Source: a virus
IMG/VR virus record: IMGVR_UViG_3300031578_000004
Coordinates: 62,001-126,000 of that record
DNA length: 64,000 nucleotides
Direction: 5' to 3' (one strand)
Shown: piece after piece, positions 24,223 through 33,363 of the stretch
Layout of the letters: every line of letters starts with the position of its first letter
How positions within the stretch are numbered: position 1 is the stretch's first letter
Position numbers and translations under genes: made by a program
Notes under the pieces: generated by a model
Told to the model about the DNA's origin: nothing
Seen by the model: only the letters and a program-made list of their open reading frames with translations
Databases searched by the model: none

Positions 24223-24426
24223 ATGATAAAAACAGAACATGATGTAATAAGATTCATAAAGAGATTTCCAGATAAAATAATAACTTCTGAAAACATTTCC
24301 GAAAGAATGATTGCTAAAACATGGAAATGCTCAAGTTGTAAGACAAAATATTATAGTGAACTTGGTAGGATAATACCGAGTCCGTGTGAGATGTGTGGTG
24401 GGATTGGGTTTGAGAAGGTTGAGTAG
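24223..24426 (+). CDS. Zinc-ribbon protein (67 aa)
   Basis: HDVIRFIKRFPDKIITSENI followed by a two-knuckle zinc ribbon: WKCSSCKTKYY and SPCEMCGGIGF. The upstream ATG at 24199 overlaps the GAAGGAGG and cannot use it; the ATG at 24223 is 14 bases past it, slightly long. Small nucleic-acid-binding type protein of unknown role. Confidence 0.55.
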   Translation: MIKTEHDVIRFIKRFPDKIITSENISERMIAKTWKCSSCKTKYYSELGRIIPSPCEMCGGIGFEKVE

Positions 24427-24459
24427 GGGATAGGATTTGATAGTAGATAGGAGGATAAT

Positions 24460-24693
24460 ATGAGCATAAAATATATAAAACAATTTAGTATTCCTTATTG
24501 GATAAATAGAAAATTAGATTTAGACTTGTTTTGGAGATTTAGTAATATTGAAAATATTAAAGAATTAATTCTAACAATATGGAAAGTTAAAAGATTAACT
24601 GATTATAAATGTCATGAAAATGAATGGGGTAGTAATTGGTGGAAACATATTGTGATTTGGAAGAGTAAGGGAAGGCTTAGACAGGAGGAATAG
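24460..24693 (+). CDS. Hypothetical protein (77 aa)
   Basis: ATAGGAGGATAAT precedes the ATG. Trp-rich (ten Trp in 77 residues): YWINRKLDLDLFWRF, WGSNWWKHIVIWKSKG. Its stop lies one base before the TTG of the RNA polymerase gene, so they are probably translationally linked and may work together. Not recognised. Confidence 0.6.
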   Translation: MSIKYIKQFSIPYWINRKLDLDLFWRFSNIENIKELILTIWKVKRLTDYKCHENEWGSNWWKHIVIWKSKGRLRQEE

Positions 24694-24694
24694 A

Positions 24695-27412
24695 TTGAAG
24701 AAAGAAAATGCATACATAATGAATTTAGAATCTGCTTATATATATAAAGATATTCAAGAAAATAAAAAGATAACCATTAAAAATAGAGATTTAACAAAAT
24801 TATTTTCAGCCACAATACCTTATAGTTTGGAAACTATTAGAATGAATAATATGTTTTCTGATACTTTTTATACAATAAAAAACAGTGGAAAACAATATAC
24901 TACAAAAATTATAAATGTCACTTTTGATAAAAACTATACTATATGGGATGACATAAATAAAAAAAGAATTACTTTAACTAATAAGAAAAAAATTAGAAAA
25001 CATCTATATGACAATGGATTTGTGATGGATGATGTGAAATATATTTTTTATAAAAGGGGAGCAGGAAAAGCTAAAAATGGTTACGCTTTCTATATTCAAG
25101 AAGATATGAGGGATAAATTAATCAATAGAAGTAGGTTAAATTTAAAATTTGAGAAAGATGAACTTCTTGATTTAACTTCACTTTTAGCTTATGAATCTTT
25201 AATTTCATCAAGTATAGATTTTACAATTAACTTAAATCCCTTAACAGAAATCCTATTAATAGATGATATATATGGGTTAGAGTTTGAAAGTCTTGCTAGT
25301 GTCACCAGAGAGCAAAATAAACACGTATCTACTCAGAATGAAACTTTAATTTTACAGAACTACTTAACAGATGGGCAGGGACTTCTTGATGAGTCAGTTT
25401 TTAAACAATATGATAAATCAGATAAAGGATTTATGCTTTTAAGAAGTGATATGTTTAAAGATTGTGGATTTAATACTAAGTTACAAGTATGGTTTAAGTA
25501 TAATAATATAGATACTCTAACAGATATGTTTGGAAATATATATGAAGCAAATAAAATAAAATTAGTAATTACCCCTAATTCATTAAAGTTCTTAAAGTTT
25601 GCTTATAAATTTACAAAAACAAAGACAATGGAAGAATATAATAATTTAAATAAAGAAGAACAAATAAAAGTAAAAAAAGAATGCTATGACTATTGGAAAA
25701 ACAATATTGATGATATGTTTGGTGTAGTTAAATGTGACAAAGAAGGTAATTATGGTAATTATAATAGAACTACATATCAAGTTTTAAATAGTATACCTAA
25801 TTTAACGTATGCAGAATTAATGGAAATTACGGAAATTGAAAGAGAATATGTAATGCTATTGAAGAACGATTTTGCTGTATTTAGAAACTATTTAGGCTGT
25901 GATGCTAAAACAAGTTTAAAATTAGAAAAGAAGTTAGAAGAAGGGGATATTAGTTTATATGAAAATACAGACTTAATAAATGCACTACTGTTGGTTAATT
26001 CAGATATTCAATATACCACAAAGTTTAAAAAGATAAAAAGTGATTTGATTGCTAATTATATTACTCATTTAAAAGAAGGCAAGATAAGAATGAAAGATTC
26101 TAAATATGTAACGTTAGTTTCTAATCCTTATGAGATGCTTTTAGCTTCAATAGGTAAATATAATAATAAGTCAATTATGAGTGGTAGGGAGGTATATTGT
26201 AAATATTATCAAGATGGTCAAAACTTTTGTGCCACAAGAAATCCTCATATTAATTCAGGAAATTTGATGCACACCACAAATAGATATCATGAAGAATATG
26301 AGGATTGGTTTAATTTAACTGATAATATTTGTGCAATAAACTTTTTTGATAATGATGCTCCAGATAGACTTCAGGGGTGTGACACCGATTCTGACACAAT
26401 TCTGCTAAATTCGAGTACCATATTGTCGAATAAAGCCAAATATTGTGAAGAGAACTTTCCTACTCCTATAAATAGAGTCGAAGGTAATTCAAAACCTAGA
26501 AAAAATAATATGACTGAATTACATAAATTAGATATTATATTGAGTGATAATTACATAGGTAGAATAGTTAATATGTCTCAAATAATTAATTCGTATTTAA
26601 ATGATGCTATTTCAAAAAGTAAGTCTAATGAGATAATAGATGAATTATATCAAGCAAGTAGTAAGCTATCAAGTATGAGTCAAATTGAAATAGATAAAAG
26701 TAAAAAGGTTTTTGATAATATTAAAATGAATAAAGAATTAGGAAAAATGAGAAATATTAGTTCTATAAGGTATGTTGAAGAAAAAGATAAGTTTGAAAAT
26801 ATGGTTAAGAAAATGGTAGTTCCTAATTTTTTTAATATGATTTCAGACTCTAATGATTACAGGGTGTTTGAGAAGTTTAATACCCCTTTAGATATATTAC
26901 AAGATATATTAGTGTTTAAGCACTCTGATTATAAGAAAGGAACAAAGAATATAGAATTAGTTGATTTATTAGTTAAGTCAAAAGAATTAGATGGAATATA
27001 TCAAATAAATAGTGCATTAGCTATATGTAAAATAATTGAGGATTGTGGAAAAAAGATAAATGGATTAAAGCTTAAAACATGTACATTGAATGATAAAGCT
27101 AAAAAAACCGTTGAGAGAAAATCTAAAAAAGAAGCTATTGAAAAATTAAAAAAATTAACCCCAAATGATGCAACGATTTTATCAATATTAAAACAAAGTT
27201 TTGGTAAAAAAGAAGATGATAGACTTGGATTTAAAAAATATAGTATGTTAACTTTAAATTTATTATTTATTTCTAAAAAAATTCAAGTGCTAAAATGTTT
27301 TAAAAACAATAATATGGCTATGGATGAAGTGTTGATAAAAATAAAAGATGAATATGATTTTAATATCTTTGGAGAAAATTATCAAAAGATGTTAAGAAAA
27401 GAAATTTTATAA
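24695..27412 (+). CDS. yonO: YonO-type single-chain two-barrel RNA polymerase
   Basis: 905 residues, about the length I recall for SPbeta YonO. The TTG start follows AGGAGGAATAGA. First barrel block at about 222-260: LTDGQGLLDES (D226-G229), GFMLLRSDMFKDCGFNTKLQ, the DGxG...R...K-type pattern of this superfamily. Catalytic barrel at 563-567: GCDTDSDTILL, a D-x-D-x-D metal-binding triad equivalent to DFDGD in YonO and the NADFDGD of cellular RNA polymerase. The C-terminal 300 residues are helical and basic. Such enzymes transcribe phage late genes independently of host sigma factors. The Gly-to-Ser change in the triad is unusual. The adjacent Trp-rich protein may be an accessory factor. Confidence 0.82.
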   Translation: MKKENAYIMNLESAYIYKDIQENKKITIKNRDLTKLFSATIPYSLETIRMNNMFSDTFYTIKNSGKQYTTKIINVTFDKNYTIWDDINKKRITLTNKKKIRKHLYDNGFVMDDVKYIFYKRGAGKAKNGYAFYIQEDMRDKLINRSRLNLKFEKDELLDLTSLLAYESLISSSIDFTINLNPLTEILLIDDIYGLEFESLASVTREQNKHVSTQNETLILQNYLTDGQGLLDESVFKQYDKSDKGFMLLRSDMFKDCGFNTKLQVWFKYNNIDTLTDMFGNIYEANKIKLVITPNSLKFLKFAYKFTKTKTMEEYNNLNKEEQIKVKKECYDYWKNNIDDMFGVVKCDKEGNYGNYNRTTYQVLNSIPNLTYAELMEITEIEREYVMLLKNDFAVFRNYLGCDAKTSLKLEKKLEEGDISLYENTDLINALLLVNSDIQYTTKFKKIKSDLIANYITHLKEGKIRMKDSKYVTLVSNPYEMLLASIGKYNNKSIMSGREVYCKYYQDGQNFCATRNPHINSGNLMHTTNRYHEEYEDWFNLTDNICAINFFDNDAPDRLQGCDTDSDTILLNSSTILSNKAKYCEENFPTPINRVEGNSKPRKNNMTELHKLDIILSDNYIGRIVNMSQIINSYLNDAISKSKSNEIIDELYQASSKLSSMSQIEIDKSKKVFDNIKMNKELGKMRNISSIRYVEEKDKFENMVKKMVVPNFFNMISDSNDYRVFEKFNTPLDILQDILVFKHSDYKKGTKNIELVDLLVKSKELDGIYQINSALAICKIIEDCGKKINGLKLKTCTLNDKAKKTVERKSKKEAIEKLKKLTPNDATILSILKQSFGKKEDDRLGFKKYSMLTLNLLFISKKIQVLKCFKNNNMAMDEVLIKIKDEYDFNIFGENYQKMLRKEIL

Positions 27413-27634
27413 TTATTTCTAAAAACAAGTGATTGCAAGGTGAAAATATTTTTATACCCCTCAAACCTTGTAGTACCAATGGTTCTACGATTGTCTATCT
27501 TCCTTGTATATGATATAGAACAACAAATATAAAAATAAATAATATAAGTGAGGCTTGTTGTGATAATAACCCTTTATATTATGTTTTTAAAAATACAGAC
27601 AGATAAACAATAAATAAGTAAGGGGATAGGACTT

Positions 27635-27934
27635 ATGAATAATTCCTGTAAAAATTGCATTATGGATTGTGACCAATATACAGAAAATGAATTATGTAAC
27701 AACTTCAAGAAAGCGAAGCCTGTTTCCGAATATAATAAAATTGTTAGAGAAGAAAATAGAAATCTACATAAATTCTGCGATAAAAATAATCTCAAATACA
27801 GTGAACTAATGAAAATGCTAAGATATAAGATTAGGTTTAAATATAAATATCGTGTTTTACTAGAAAATTTCTTGTATATGAAAGATGAGTGGAGTCAATG
27901 GATTGAGGATGGCGAAAAAACATATGGGGAATAA
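27635..27934 (+). CDS. Hypothetical Cys-rich N-terminus protein (99 aa)
   Basis: GGGGATAGGACTT precedes the ATG. N-terminus MNNSCKNCIMDCDQYTENEL with C-x2-C-x3-C spacing and a further CNNF could bind zinc. The rest is helical and basic (RYKIRFKYKYRVLLENFLYM). Overlaps the beta-CASP nuclease gene by 26 bases, implying coupled expression. Confidence 0.55.
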   Translation: MNNSCKNCIMDCDQYTENELCNNFKKAKPVSEYNKIVREENRNLHKFCDKNNLKYSELMKMLRYKIRFKYKYRVLLENFLYMKDEWSQWIEDGEKTYGE

Positions 27935-29363
27935 AAAGAAAAGTGAAGATAAGATAAAGATACAGTTTATCGGAGCTACAGATGAAGTTACAGGTTCATG
28001 TACATATATTCAAGTAGATGGAATAAATATATTAGTTGATTTTGGTTTGATACAAAACAATGAATTAACAATAGACCAACTATATAGATTAAATTCAAAA
28101 GAATTACCACTTCCAATGAGTAAAATCGACTATGTAATAATATTACATTCTCATTATGACCATTGTTCGAGACTCCCTATATTATCAAATTCTGAATTTA
28201 CAGGTAAGATTATTACCACAACTTTAACAGCAAAGCTAATGAATCTTATACTGAATGATTCAGCTCACATAATGAATAGAGAAGTAACAAGGGTGAATAA
28301 AAAGAGAACAGTAAAAAAGTTATCACCTTTATATACAAAATCAGATGTTGAATACATTATGACCTTTGTACAAGGTTATGATTTTAATAAAGAAATAATA
28401 TTAAATAATAGAACCAAAATAACTCTACTTCCTGCATCTCATATTAGTGGTGCAGCAATGTTGTATTTAGAATTTCAAGAATCTGAATATGTAAAGAAAA
28501 GAATCCTAGTTACATCAGATACAAGTGGAATAGATAGAGATGTTCCTTTTACTATGAAGCCTGATATAGAAAAATTAAAAGTAGATTTAATAGTTTCAGA
28601 ATCGACTTATGGTGATAGAGAACATGATGATATTAATCCTGAAGAACAGTTAGAAAAATGTATTAGGGATACTATTTTAGATAAAAAGAAAACTTTAATA
28701 ATCCCTTCGTTTGCGATGTCCAGATGCACGAATATAATATTAATGCTTTATAATTTATTTAATAAATATAAGGAATTTCAAGATATAGAGTTATATTTAG
28801 CAAGTCCTATGAGTATTAATGCACATAAGATTATTGGAGAAGATGAAAGTTTTGATTTCTATGATAAGCAATGGAGTCAATATAAGGACTTATTTAAATG
28901 GGATAAAATACAAATGATTGATGATTTTGAAATAGTTCAAACAAAATTAATTAATGACACTCCAAAACTGATAATCTCGGCTAGTGGAATGTGCGATAAT
29001 GGCTTTGTGAAATACATAATTAGTAAGTATTTACACATTAAAGATAATAAGATTTTAATTTCTGGCTATCAATCAAATGGAAGCCTTGGTAGGAAATTAA
29101 TTGACGGAATTACTAAAACAGTTACTATAGATGGAATAGCCGTACCTATAAAAGCAGATATAGAAATGCTTAAAAAAATGAGTAGTCACGCAAGTAAAAG
29201 TGAACTTGTGAATTTACTAAAGACAGTAGAAAAAAAGAAAGTAAAAAAGATTGCTTTGGTACACGGGCAAAAAGAAGCAAAAGAAAGTCTTAGAGAAGCA
29301 CTAAAGAAGGAATTTGATTGTGAGATTATTATACCGTATGAGAACATGATAATTAAAATATAA
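27909..29363 (+). CDS. Beta-CASP metallo-beta-lactamase-fold ribonuclease
   Basis: About 484 residues. Metallo-beta-lactamase motifs: LVDFGL, LHSHYDHCSRLP (HxHxDH), LLPASHISGAAMLYLE, ILVTSDTSG. Beta-CASP domain with motif A-type SESTYGDREH, IIPSFAMSR, ISASGMCDNG and a terminal VHGQKEAKESL. This is the CPSF-73/archaeal CPSF-like class rather than RNase J, judging by ISASGMC. Such enzymes cleave or trim RNA 3-prime ends. Next to a phage RNA polymerase it may process phage transcripts. The start could be 27909 or 27924; neither has ideal spacing. Confidence 0.88.
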   Translation: MAKKHMGNKKKSEDKIKIQFIGATDEVTGSCTYIQVDGINILVDFGLIQNNELTIDQLYRLNSKELPLPMSKIDYVIILHSHYDHCSRLPILSNSEFTGKIITTTLTAKLMNLILNDSAHIMNREVTRVNKKRTVKKLSPLYTKSDVEYIMTFVQGYDFNKEIILNNRTKITLLPASHISGAAMLYLEFQESEYVKKRILVTSDTSGIDRDVPFTMKPDIEKLKVDLIVSESTYGDREHDDINPEEQLEKCIRDTILDKKKTLIIPSFAMSRCTNIILMLYNLFNKYKEFQDIELYLASPMSINAHKIIGEDESFDFYDKQWSQYKDLFKWDKIQMIDDFEIVQTKLINDTPKLIISASGMCDNGFVKYIISKYLHIKDNKILISGYQSNGSLGRKLIDGITKTVTIDGIAVPIKADIEMLKKMSSHASKSELVNLLKTVEKKKVKKIALVHGQKEAKESLREALKKEFDCEIIIPYENMIIKI

Positions 29364-29404
29364 ATAATTAATATAAAATAAAAGGAATAAAAGGAGAAAT
29401 AAAA

Positions 29405-29602
29405 TTGGCAAATAAAAAGAATTCGGTTAGTTTCAAAAAAGGATTTATACATTTTGAAGATGATAAAATAACTTTTGAAGAAATAACTAAAGACGGTAGT
29501 TTCTTTTATGATTTAATAGCTACTTTAAAGGAATTTGATGGTATTGAAAATGTAAGTATCACAATAGGAAATGATAAAGATATCGCTCCTATAAAAGAGT
29601 AA
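29405..29602 (+). CDS. yonK: YonK-family small phage protein
   Basis: 65 residues, TTG start after AAAAGGAGAAATAAAA. GFIHFEDDKITFEEITKD and YDLIATLKEFDGIENVSITI parallel what I recall of SPbeta YonK (a small oligomeric protein with the ending NVSITVKEENELPV). Its place downstream of the YonO-type polymerase, as I recall in SPbeta, supports the call. Function unknown. Confidence 0.75.
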   Translation: MANKKNSVSFKKGFIHFEDDKITFEEITKDGSFFYDLIATLKEFDGIENVSITIGNDKDIAPIKE

Positions 29603-29609
29603 TAACAAA

Positions 29610-30700
29610 TTTAAAAAACGTGGTGGCGGAATAGATTTCTATTAGCATGAGTGCGAGTAGAGAGGTCTAGGAATGACCAGTAGACGCAAGCAAATTACAG
29701 GTTCGATGTGCTGAACGCACGTGGGTATAGCCAATATCCCACAACATGGCGCTGTCAAAAACTGTATGATATGTAGAGTGCAAATCTTTACCCACGTTTA
29801 ACAAATTAATATAAGCCGAAGGGCATTATAAATAAATAGAATATGTGGAAGGGCATCGAAAGAGTAAGTCCAGCCACAATAGAATGAATAGGGTATAGAA
29901 TCCCAACAAAGAAGATTTAACTATCCAGTGTGAGAAATCACACACCTGCCTATAACACAAATAACAGTTTACAAGTTTATATTTTGTGTGAAGAAAAACT
30001 TGTCTGAAACATATATAGTTACCTGTCGTATATGTGAATGGTTTACTGCTTGATAAAAGCAACAGGCAAAACTATTATTTATTTAATAGTCGGTACAATA
30101 TCACCGAATAGTCCTCATGATAGAGGTTTGTCAGAAGCCTACCAAATATCTGCATGGTAAAGCATGTAAAAACTTAGAGTGCGAGGTTTAGAGGAAAAGC
30201 CTTCCAAGATATTGTTTGAGGCAATGCACTTAAAAAACCCTGCTTTTATTACTTACTTGCTTTAGAGCAAGAGATTTTATCACATATTCTACATGTAGAA
30301 CACGAGAGGATATTGGACGTTCTGACATCTTCTCAACCCCTTAATTTTTACTATTTTGAGGATAGAACAGGCAGCTATCACACCATGAAAATGGTCTTAT
30401 AAGAGATGCAGGAGCTATATCAATAAGGATATAGAGTTTATAGATTAGAAATACATTTATAAACTGATTGTCGCCCTGCCAAATAGTTTAATAATCCTAC
30501 AGGGCATGTAATTTTGCTTGTGGAATAACATACATTTTAATGGTGTATCACAAGTTGGTAATATACTTTGTCAGAAGTACAAACTGACCATGTCCGAATT
30601 TGCCTTATATATAATTTTTTATTATACTCCCTCTAAAATACAGGTGCTTACTTGCTAATGGGTGGGCATCTGTATTGATTTAAACTAAAATAAGTAAATA
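29610..30700 (+). ncRNA. Candidate large structured non-coding RNA
   Basis: 1.1 kb with no plus-strand ORF, noticeably richer in G and C than the flanking genes, and full of nested stems: ACGTGGGTA/TACCCACGT enclosing a tRNA-like block (29719-29797), GTGTGA-GAAA-TCACAC (29928-29943), ATAGTT..CCTGT/ACAGG..AACTAT (about 30016-30075), CTTGCT-TTAG-AGCAAG (30256-30271), GCCCTG/CAGGGC (30473-30505), AGTTTATA/TATAAACT near 30435-30465 and CTTGTG..ATACA/TGTAT..CACAAG (about 30518-30555). A tRNA-Leu-like GTGGTGGCGGAAT and GGTTCGA words occur at its 5-prime end. Size, setting in a Firmicute phage and tRNA-like content recall the GOLLD and ROOL ornate RNA classes, but I cannot confirm either. Confidence 0.65.
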
Positions 30701-30725
30701 ACGAAAGGTGTTTGTTTAATAGAAA

Positions 30726-30899
30726 ATGAACAATTTTGAAGATAATTTTATTGATGAACTGGATGAAGCAGAGCAATCATACAATATCGACCTAAAAGTA
30801 ATAAAACAATTTAAACGAGAAAGTAAGCAGAAAAAGATAGATGGTAAGAAGAAGAAAAAAATTAATAAAATTAAATTAGAGAATGAGGAAAAGGAGTAA
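30726..30899 (+). CDS. Small charged protein (57 aa)
   Basis: GAAAGGTG precedes the ATG at 30726. Acidic first half (NNFEDNFIDELDEAEQSYNI) and very Lys-rich second half (KQKKIDGKKKKKINKIK). Stop is three bases before the next start. Possibly an RNA-binding or assembly helper; unknown. Confidence 0.6.
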   Translation: MNNFEDNFIDELDEAEQSYNIDLKVIKQFKRESKQKKIDGKKKKKINKIKLENEEKE

Positions 30900-30902
30900 A
30901 GA

Positions 30903-32078
30903 ATGAATAATTTAATTAGGTTATCTAATGAATGTATTAAAGATTTTAAAATTAGACTTTGTAAAAATAGAGAATTATATAATCTTACATGGGATGACCT
31001 TGCCGAAATTATTAATATAGAAACTGGTGATAAGTTTGGTGAATCTAAATATAGAAAATGGTGGTATGCATATTCAGAAGGTTTAAATGATGCAATTGAT
31101 AGTAATATAACTGAAGATAAATTTTTAATAGAATTGGATTTAAAACGTAGAGAATTAGAAAAAGAAAAACAGAGATTCTTTGACCAAAGGTCAGCATATA
31201 ACAAAATAGTAAGAGAAGATGCGAGACGTGATGAATTAAAAGACATTATAACAAATACTATAAAATATATTGAACCTTATAAAAATAATAATATTTTGAA
31301 AGTAGATTATTTACCTAATGATTTATTAGTTGGATTAAATGACCTGCATTTTGGAATTGAGATTGAAAACTATTGGAATAAATATAATTCAGAAATAGCA
31401 AAGCAAAGACTTGAAAAATATTTACAAGAAATTATATCTGTGCAACAATTACATAAATCTGAAAATTGTTATGTTTGTGCAAACGGAGATTTAATTTCTG
31501 GGGCAATTCATTATACAATTGCTCTAGCAAATAGAGAAAATGTTGTTGAGCAAGTAATGGGAGTATCAGAATTAATTTCGTGGTTTTTAAGTGAATTAAG
31601 TAATCATTTTAAAAATATTTATTTCTCTGTAGTGGCAGGAAATCATAGCAGATTAACAGTAAATAAAGATATGAGTCCTAAGAATGAGAGACTTGATGAT
31701 TTAATACCTTTTTATGTAAAAGCGAGATTGCAGAATTTAAAGAACATATTCATTATAGAAGATAAGGTTGATAATACAATGTCTTTGGTCGAGATAAGAG
31801 GATTGAACTATTTAGGAGTCCACGGAGATATGGATACTGTAAATGGTATTTTAAAACTTATTGAAATGTTACCACAGAAGATTTATGCAATAGTTTTTGG
31901 ACATTTACATCACAATGCCACTAACTTTACTCAAGGATATAAAACATTAATGTCAGGAAGCCTCATGGGAGTCGATGACTATTGTATTGAAAAACGTATT
32001 TTCGGTAAAGCACAACAATTAATAAGTGTTTGTGATAAAAATGGTGTTAAATGTAGTTATGATATAATGTTTCAATAA
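30903..32078 (+). CDS. Calcineurin-like metallophosphoesterase
   Basis: 391 residues. About 140 N-terminal helical residues (including WDDLAEIINIETGDKFGESK), then the phosphoesterase core: GLNDLHFGIE (DxH), NGDLISG (GDxxxx), VAGNHSRL (GNHD/E-like), VHGDMDT and VFGHLHHNAT (GHxH). All metal-ligand positions are present. From memory, similar proteins with this N-terminal extension are common next to terminase genes in Firmicute phages. A role in DNA processing or degradation (Mre11/SbcD-like) is an inference; the DNA-binding cap is absent. AAAAGGAGTAAAGA precedes the ATG. Confidence 0.85.
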   Translation: MNNLIRLSNECIKDFKIRLCKNRELYNLTWDDLAEIINIETGDKFGESKYRKWWYAYSEGLNDAIDSNITEDKFLIELDLKRRELEKEKQRFFDQRSAYNKIVREDARRDELKDIITNTIKYIEPYKNNNILKVDYLPNDLLVGLNDLHFGIEIENYWNKYNSEIAKQRLEKYLQEIISVQQLHKSENCYVCANGDLISGAIHYTIALANRENVVEQVMGVSELISWFLSELSNHFKNIYFSVVAGNHSRLTVNKDMSPKNERLDDLIPFYVKARLQNLKNIFIIEDKVDNTMSLVEIRGLNYLGVHGDMDTVNGILKLIEMLPQKIYAIVFGHLHHNATNFTQGYKTLMSGSLMGVDDYCIEKRIFGKAQQLISVCDKNGVKCSYDIMFQ

Positions 32079-32133
32079 ACAAATAATATAAAATTAATAT
32101 ACTCCTTTAGAATGTTTATCTATATGGAGTTTT

Positions 32134-32163
32134 GAGGTAGAATGTTTTTCTACCCTCTTTTAA
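32134..32163 (+). terminator. Rho-independent terminator
   Basis: GAGGTAGA/TCTACCCTC stem followed by TTTTAATTT. A preceding stem ACTCC/GGAGT at 32101-32130 may add to it. It ends the phosphoesterase transcript. Confidence 0.75.
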
Positions 32164-32227
32164 TTTATAGATATGAAAACAATTGATATTAGGCAATCAA
32201 TAATATAAAAATAAGCGAGGATAGTTT

Positions 32228-32812
32228 ATGAATAATACATTTGTCAAAGTAGAAGATGGAATAAGTATCTATGAAAAAATGTATAATGAATTACTTGATA
32301 ATAGAATTTTATACTTGAATAGTGATATAGATGACAACACCGTAGATATGATAACTATGCAAATAATAATAGCAAATGAAAGAGAAAAATCAATACAAGA
32401 AAGCGAATTGAAACCTATATGGATTTATTTAAATAGTTACGGTGGTTCAGCCGATGTATGTCTTCATTTAATTCAAGTAATTGAAGAATCTCGTATTCCT
32501 ATAAATGTAAAGGTTTTAGCAATGGCTGCTTCAGCAGGTTTATATCTAGCAGTGGCTTGTAAACATAGAGTTAGTTCTAAAAACTCTATCTTCCTACTTC
32601 ATAAAGGAAGTATTCAGATTGCAGGAAATATGAGCGAGGCAGAAGAAATTATGGATTTCTATAAGAATGAAGTACAAGAGAAAATGGATGATTTACTTAT
32701 AAGAAGAACTAAGATTACCAAAGAAGAATTAAAGAAAATTAGACGAAATGAAACATATTGTTTAGGGGAAAAGGCTTTAGAACAATATGGGTTTATTGAT
32801 GAATTAATATAA
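32228..32812 (+). CDS. ClpP-like serine protease
   Basis: 194 residues. RILYLNSDIDDNTVDMITMQ, then IWIYLNSYGGSADVCLHLIQ (ClpP GG loop), KVLAMAASAGLYLAVA with the catalytic Ser, and NSIFLLHKGS with the catalytic His. The Asp would lie in the following helical or loop segment. ClpP-like proteases near phage portal genes often act in prohead maturation. Here a separate protease-scaffold protein is encoded at 39 kb, so this one may process something else or modulate host Clp. AGCGAGGATAGTTT precedes the ATG. Confidence 0.85.
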   Translation: MNNTFVKVEDGISIYEKMYNELLDNRILYLNSDIDDNTVDMITMQIIIANEREKSIQESELKPIWIYLNSYGGSADVCLHLIQVIEESRIPINVKVLAMAASAGLYLAVACKHRVSSKNSIFLLHKGSIQIAGNMSEAEEIMDFYKNEVQEKMDDLLIRRTKITKEELKKIRRNETYCLGEKALEQYGFIDELI

Positions 32813-32853
32813 AACTATAATTAGAATTAAAAGGAGAAACAAAAGGAACGAAC

Positions 32854-33171
32854 ATAATACACAAAATTAATTTCAACGATGAAGGCATTTACGAAGAAAA
32901 ATACCTGTACAATGGTCAAGAAATTACAGAGACACAATTTGTGGGATTGGCTGAAGATTTAAAAGATTATGACAACGTTGAGGATTTTGAAGATGAATGT
33001 GATGATTGTTGTGGCTGTGGTGGATGTGGAAAAGAAGATGATTTAGAAAATAAAGGCATATCTGTAAAACTAAATGTTAGTTTAAATCCAGATGATTTAG
33101 AGGATATACTTGATACCGTAGATTATTTAGAAGAAAAATTAAGTAATATTAAGGTTAAATTTAGTTTATAA
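32854..33171 (+). CDS. Acidic protein with Cys cluster (about 105 aa), probable AUA start
   Basis: The frame from the first standard start, GTG at 32941, gives 76 residues. Coding clearly extends upstream: IHKINFNDEGIYEEKYLY then NGQEITETQFVGLAEDL. It reaches ATA codons at 32854 and 32857 about 6 bases after AAAGGA. The centre has CDDCCGCGGCG, five cysteines that could hold zinc or an iron-sulfur centre; the C-terminus is helical and acidic. Function unknown. Confidence 0.55.
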   Translation: MIHKINFNDEGIYEEKYLYNGQEITETQFVGLAEDLKDYDNVEDFEDECDDCCGCGGCGKEDDLENKGISVKLNVSLNPDDLEDILDTVDYLEEKLSNIKVKFSL

Positions 33172-33363
33172 AACCTAATCAATAATCCCTACCTTCCTTT
33201 TCTTTATGAGCTGGACTTAGTCCGATAGCAAGGAGTTGACTGTAGGGTTTATTATATATTATAAAGAATTTTAGAGTGAATATTGATAACTGCTCTTATT
33301 TAGATAAGGGCAGGATTGAGTATTTATTTTTACATTAAAATTTAAAAGGGAGATGAAAATCGG

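Noticed and set aside
29619-29720. A functional tRNA-Leu gene split or interrupted
   Set aside because: GTGGTGGCGGAAT and GGTTCGA are present but no acceptor stem, anticodon arm or T-stem can be closed around them; better seen as part of the structured block.
29610-30725. A group II intron in the 29.6-30.7 kb block
   Set aside because: No reverse transcriptase, no domain V hairpin, and the flanking genes are complete and unrelated.
33175-33360. Possible riboswitch before the terminase small subunit
   Set aside because: CCCTAC/GTAGGG and CTGCTCTTAT/ATAAGGGCAG stems exist, but no known aptamer pattern was recognised; left as an ordinary structured leader.
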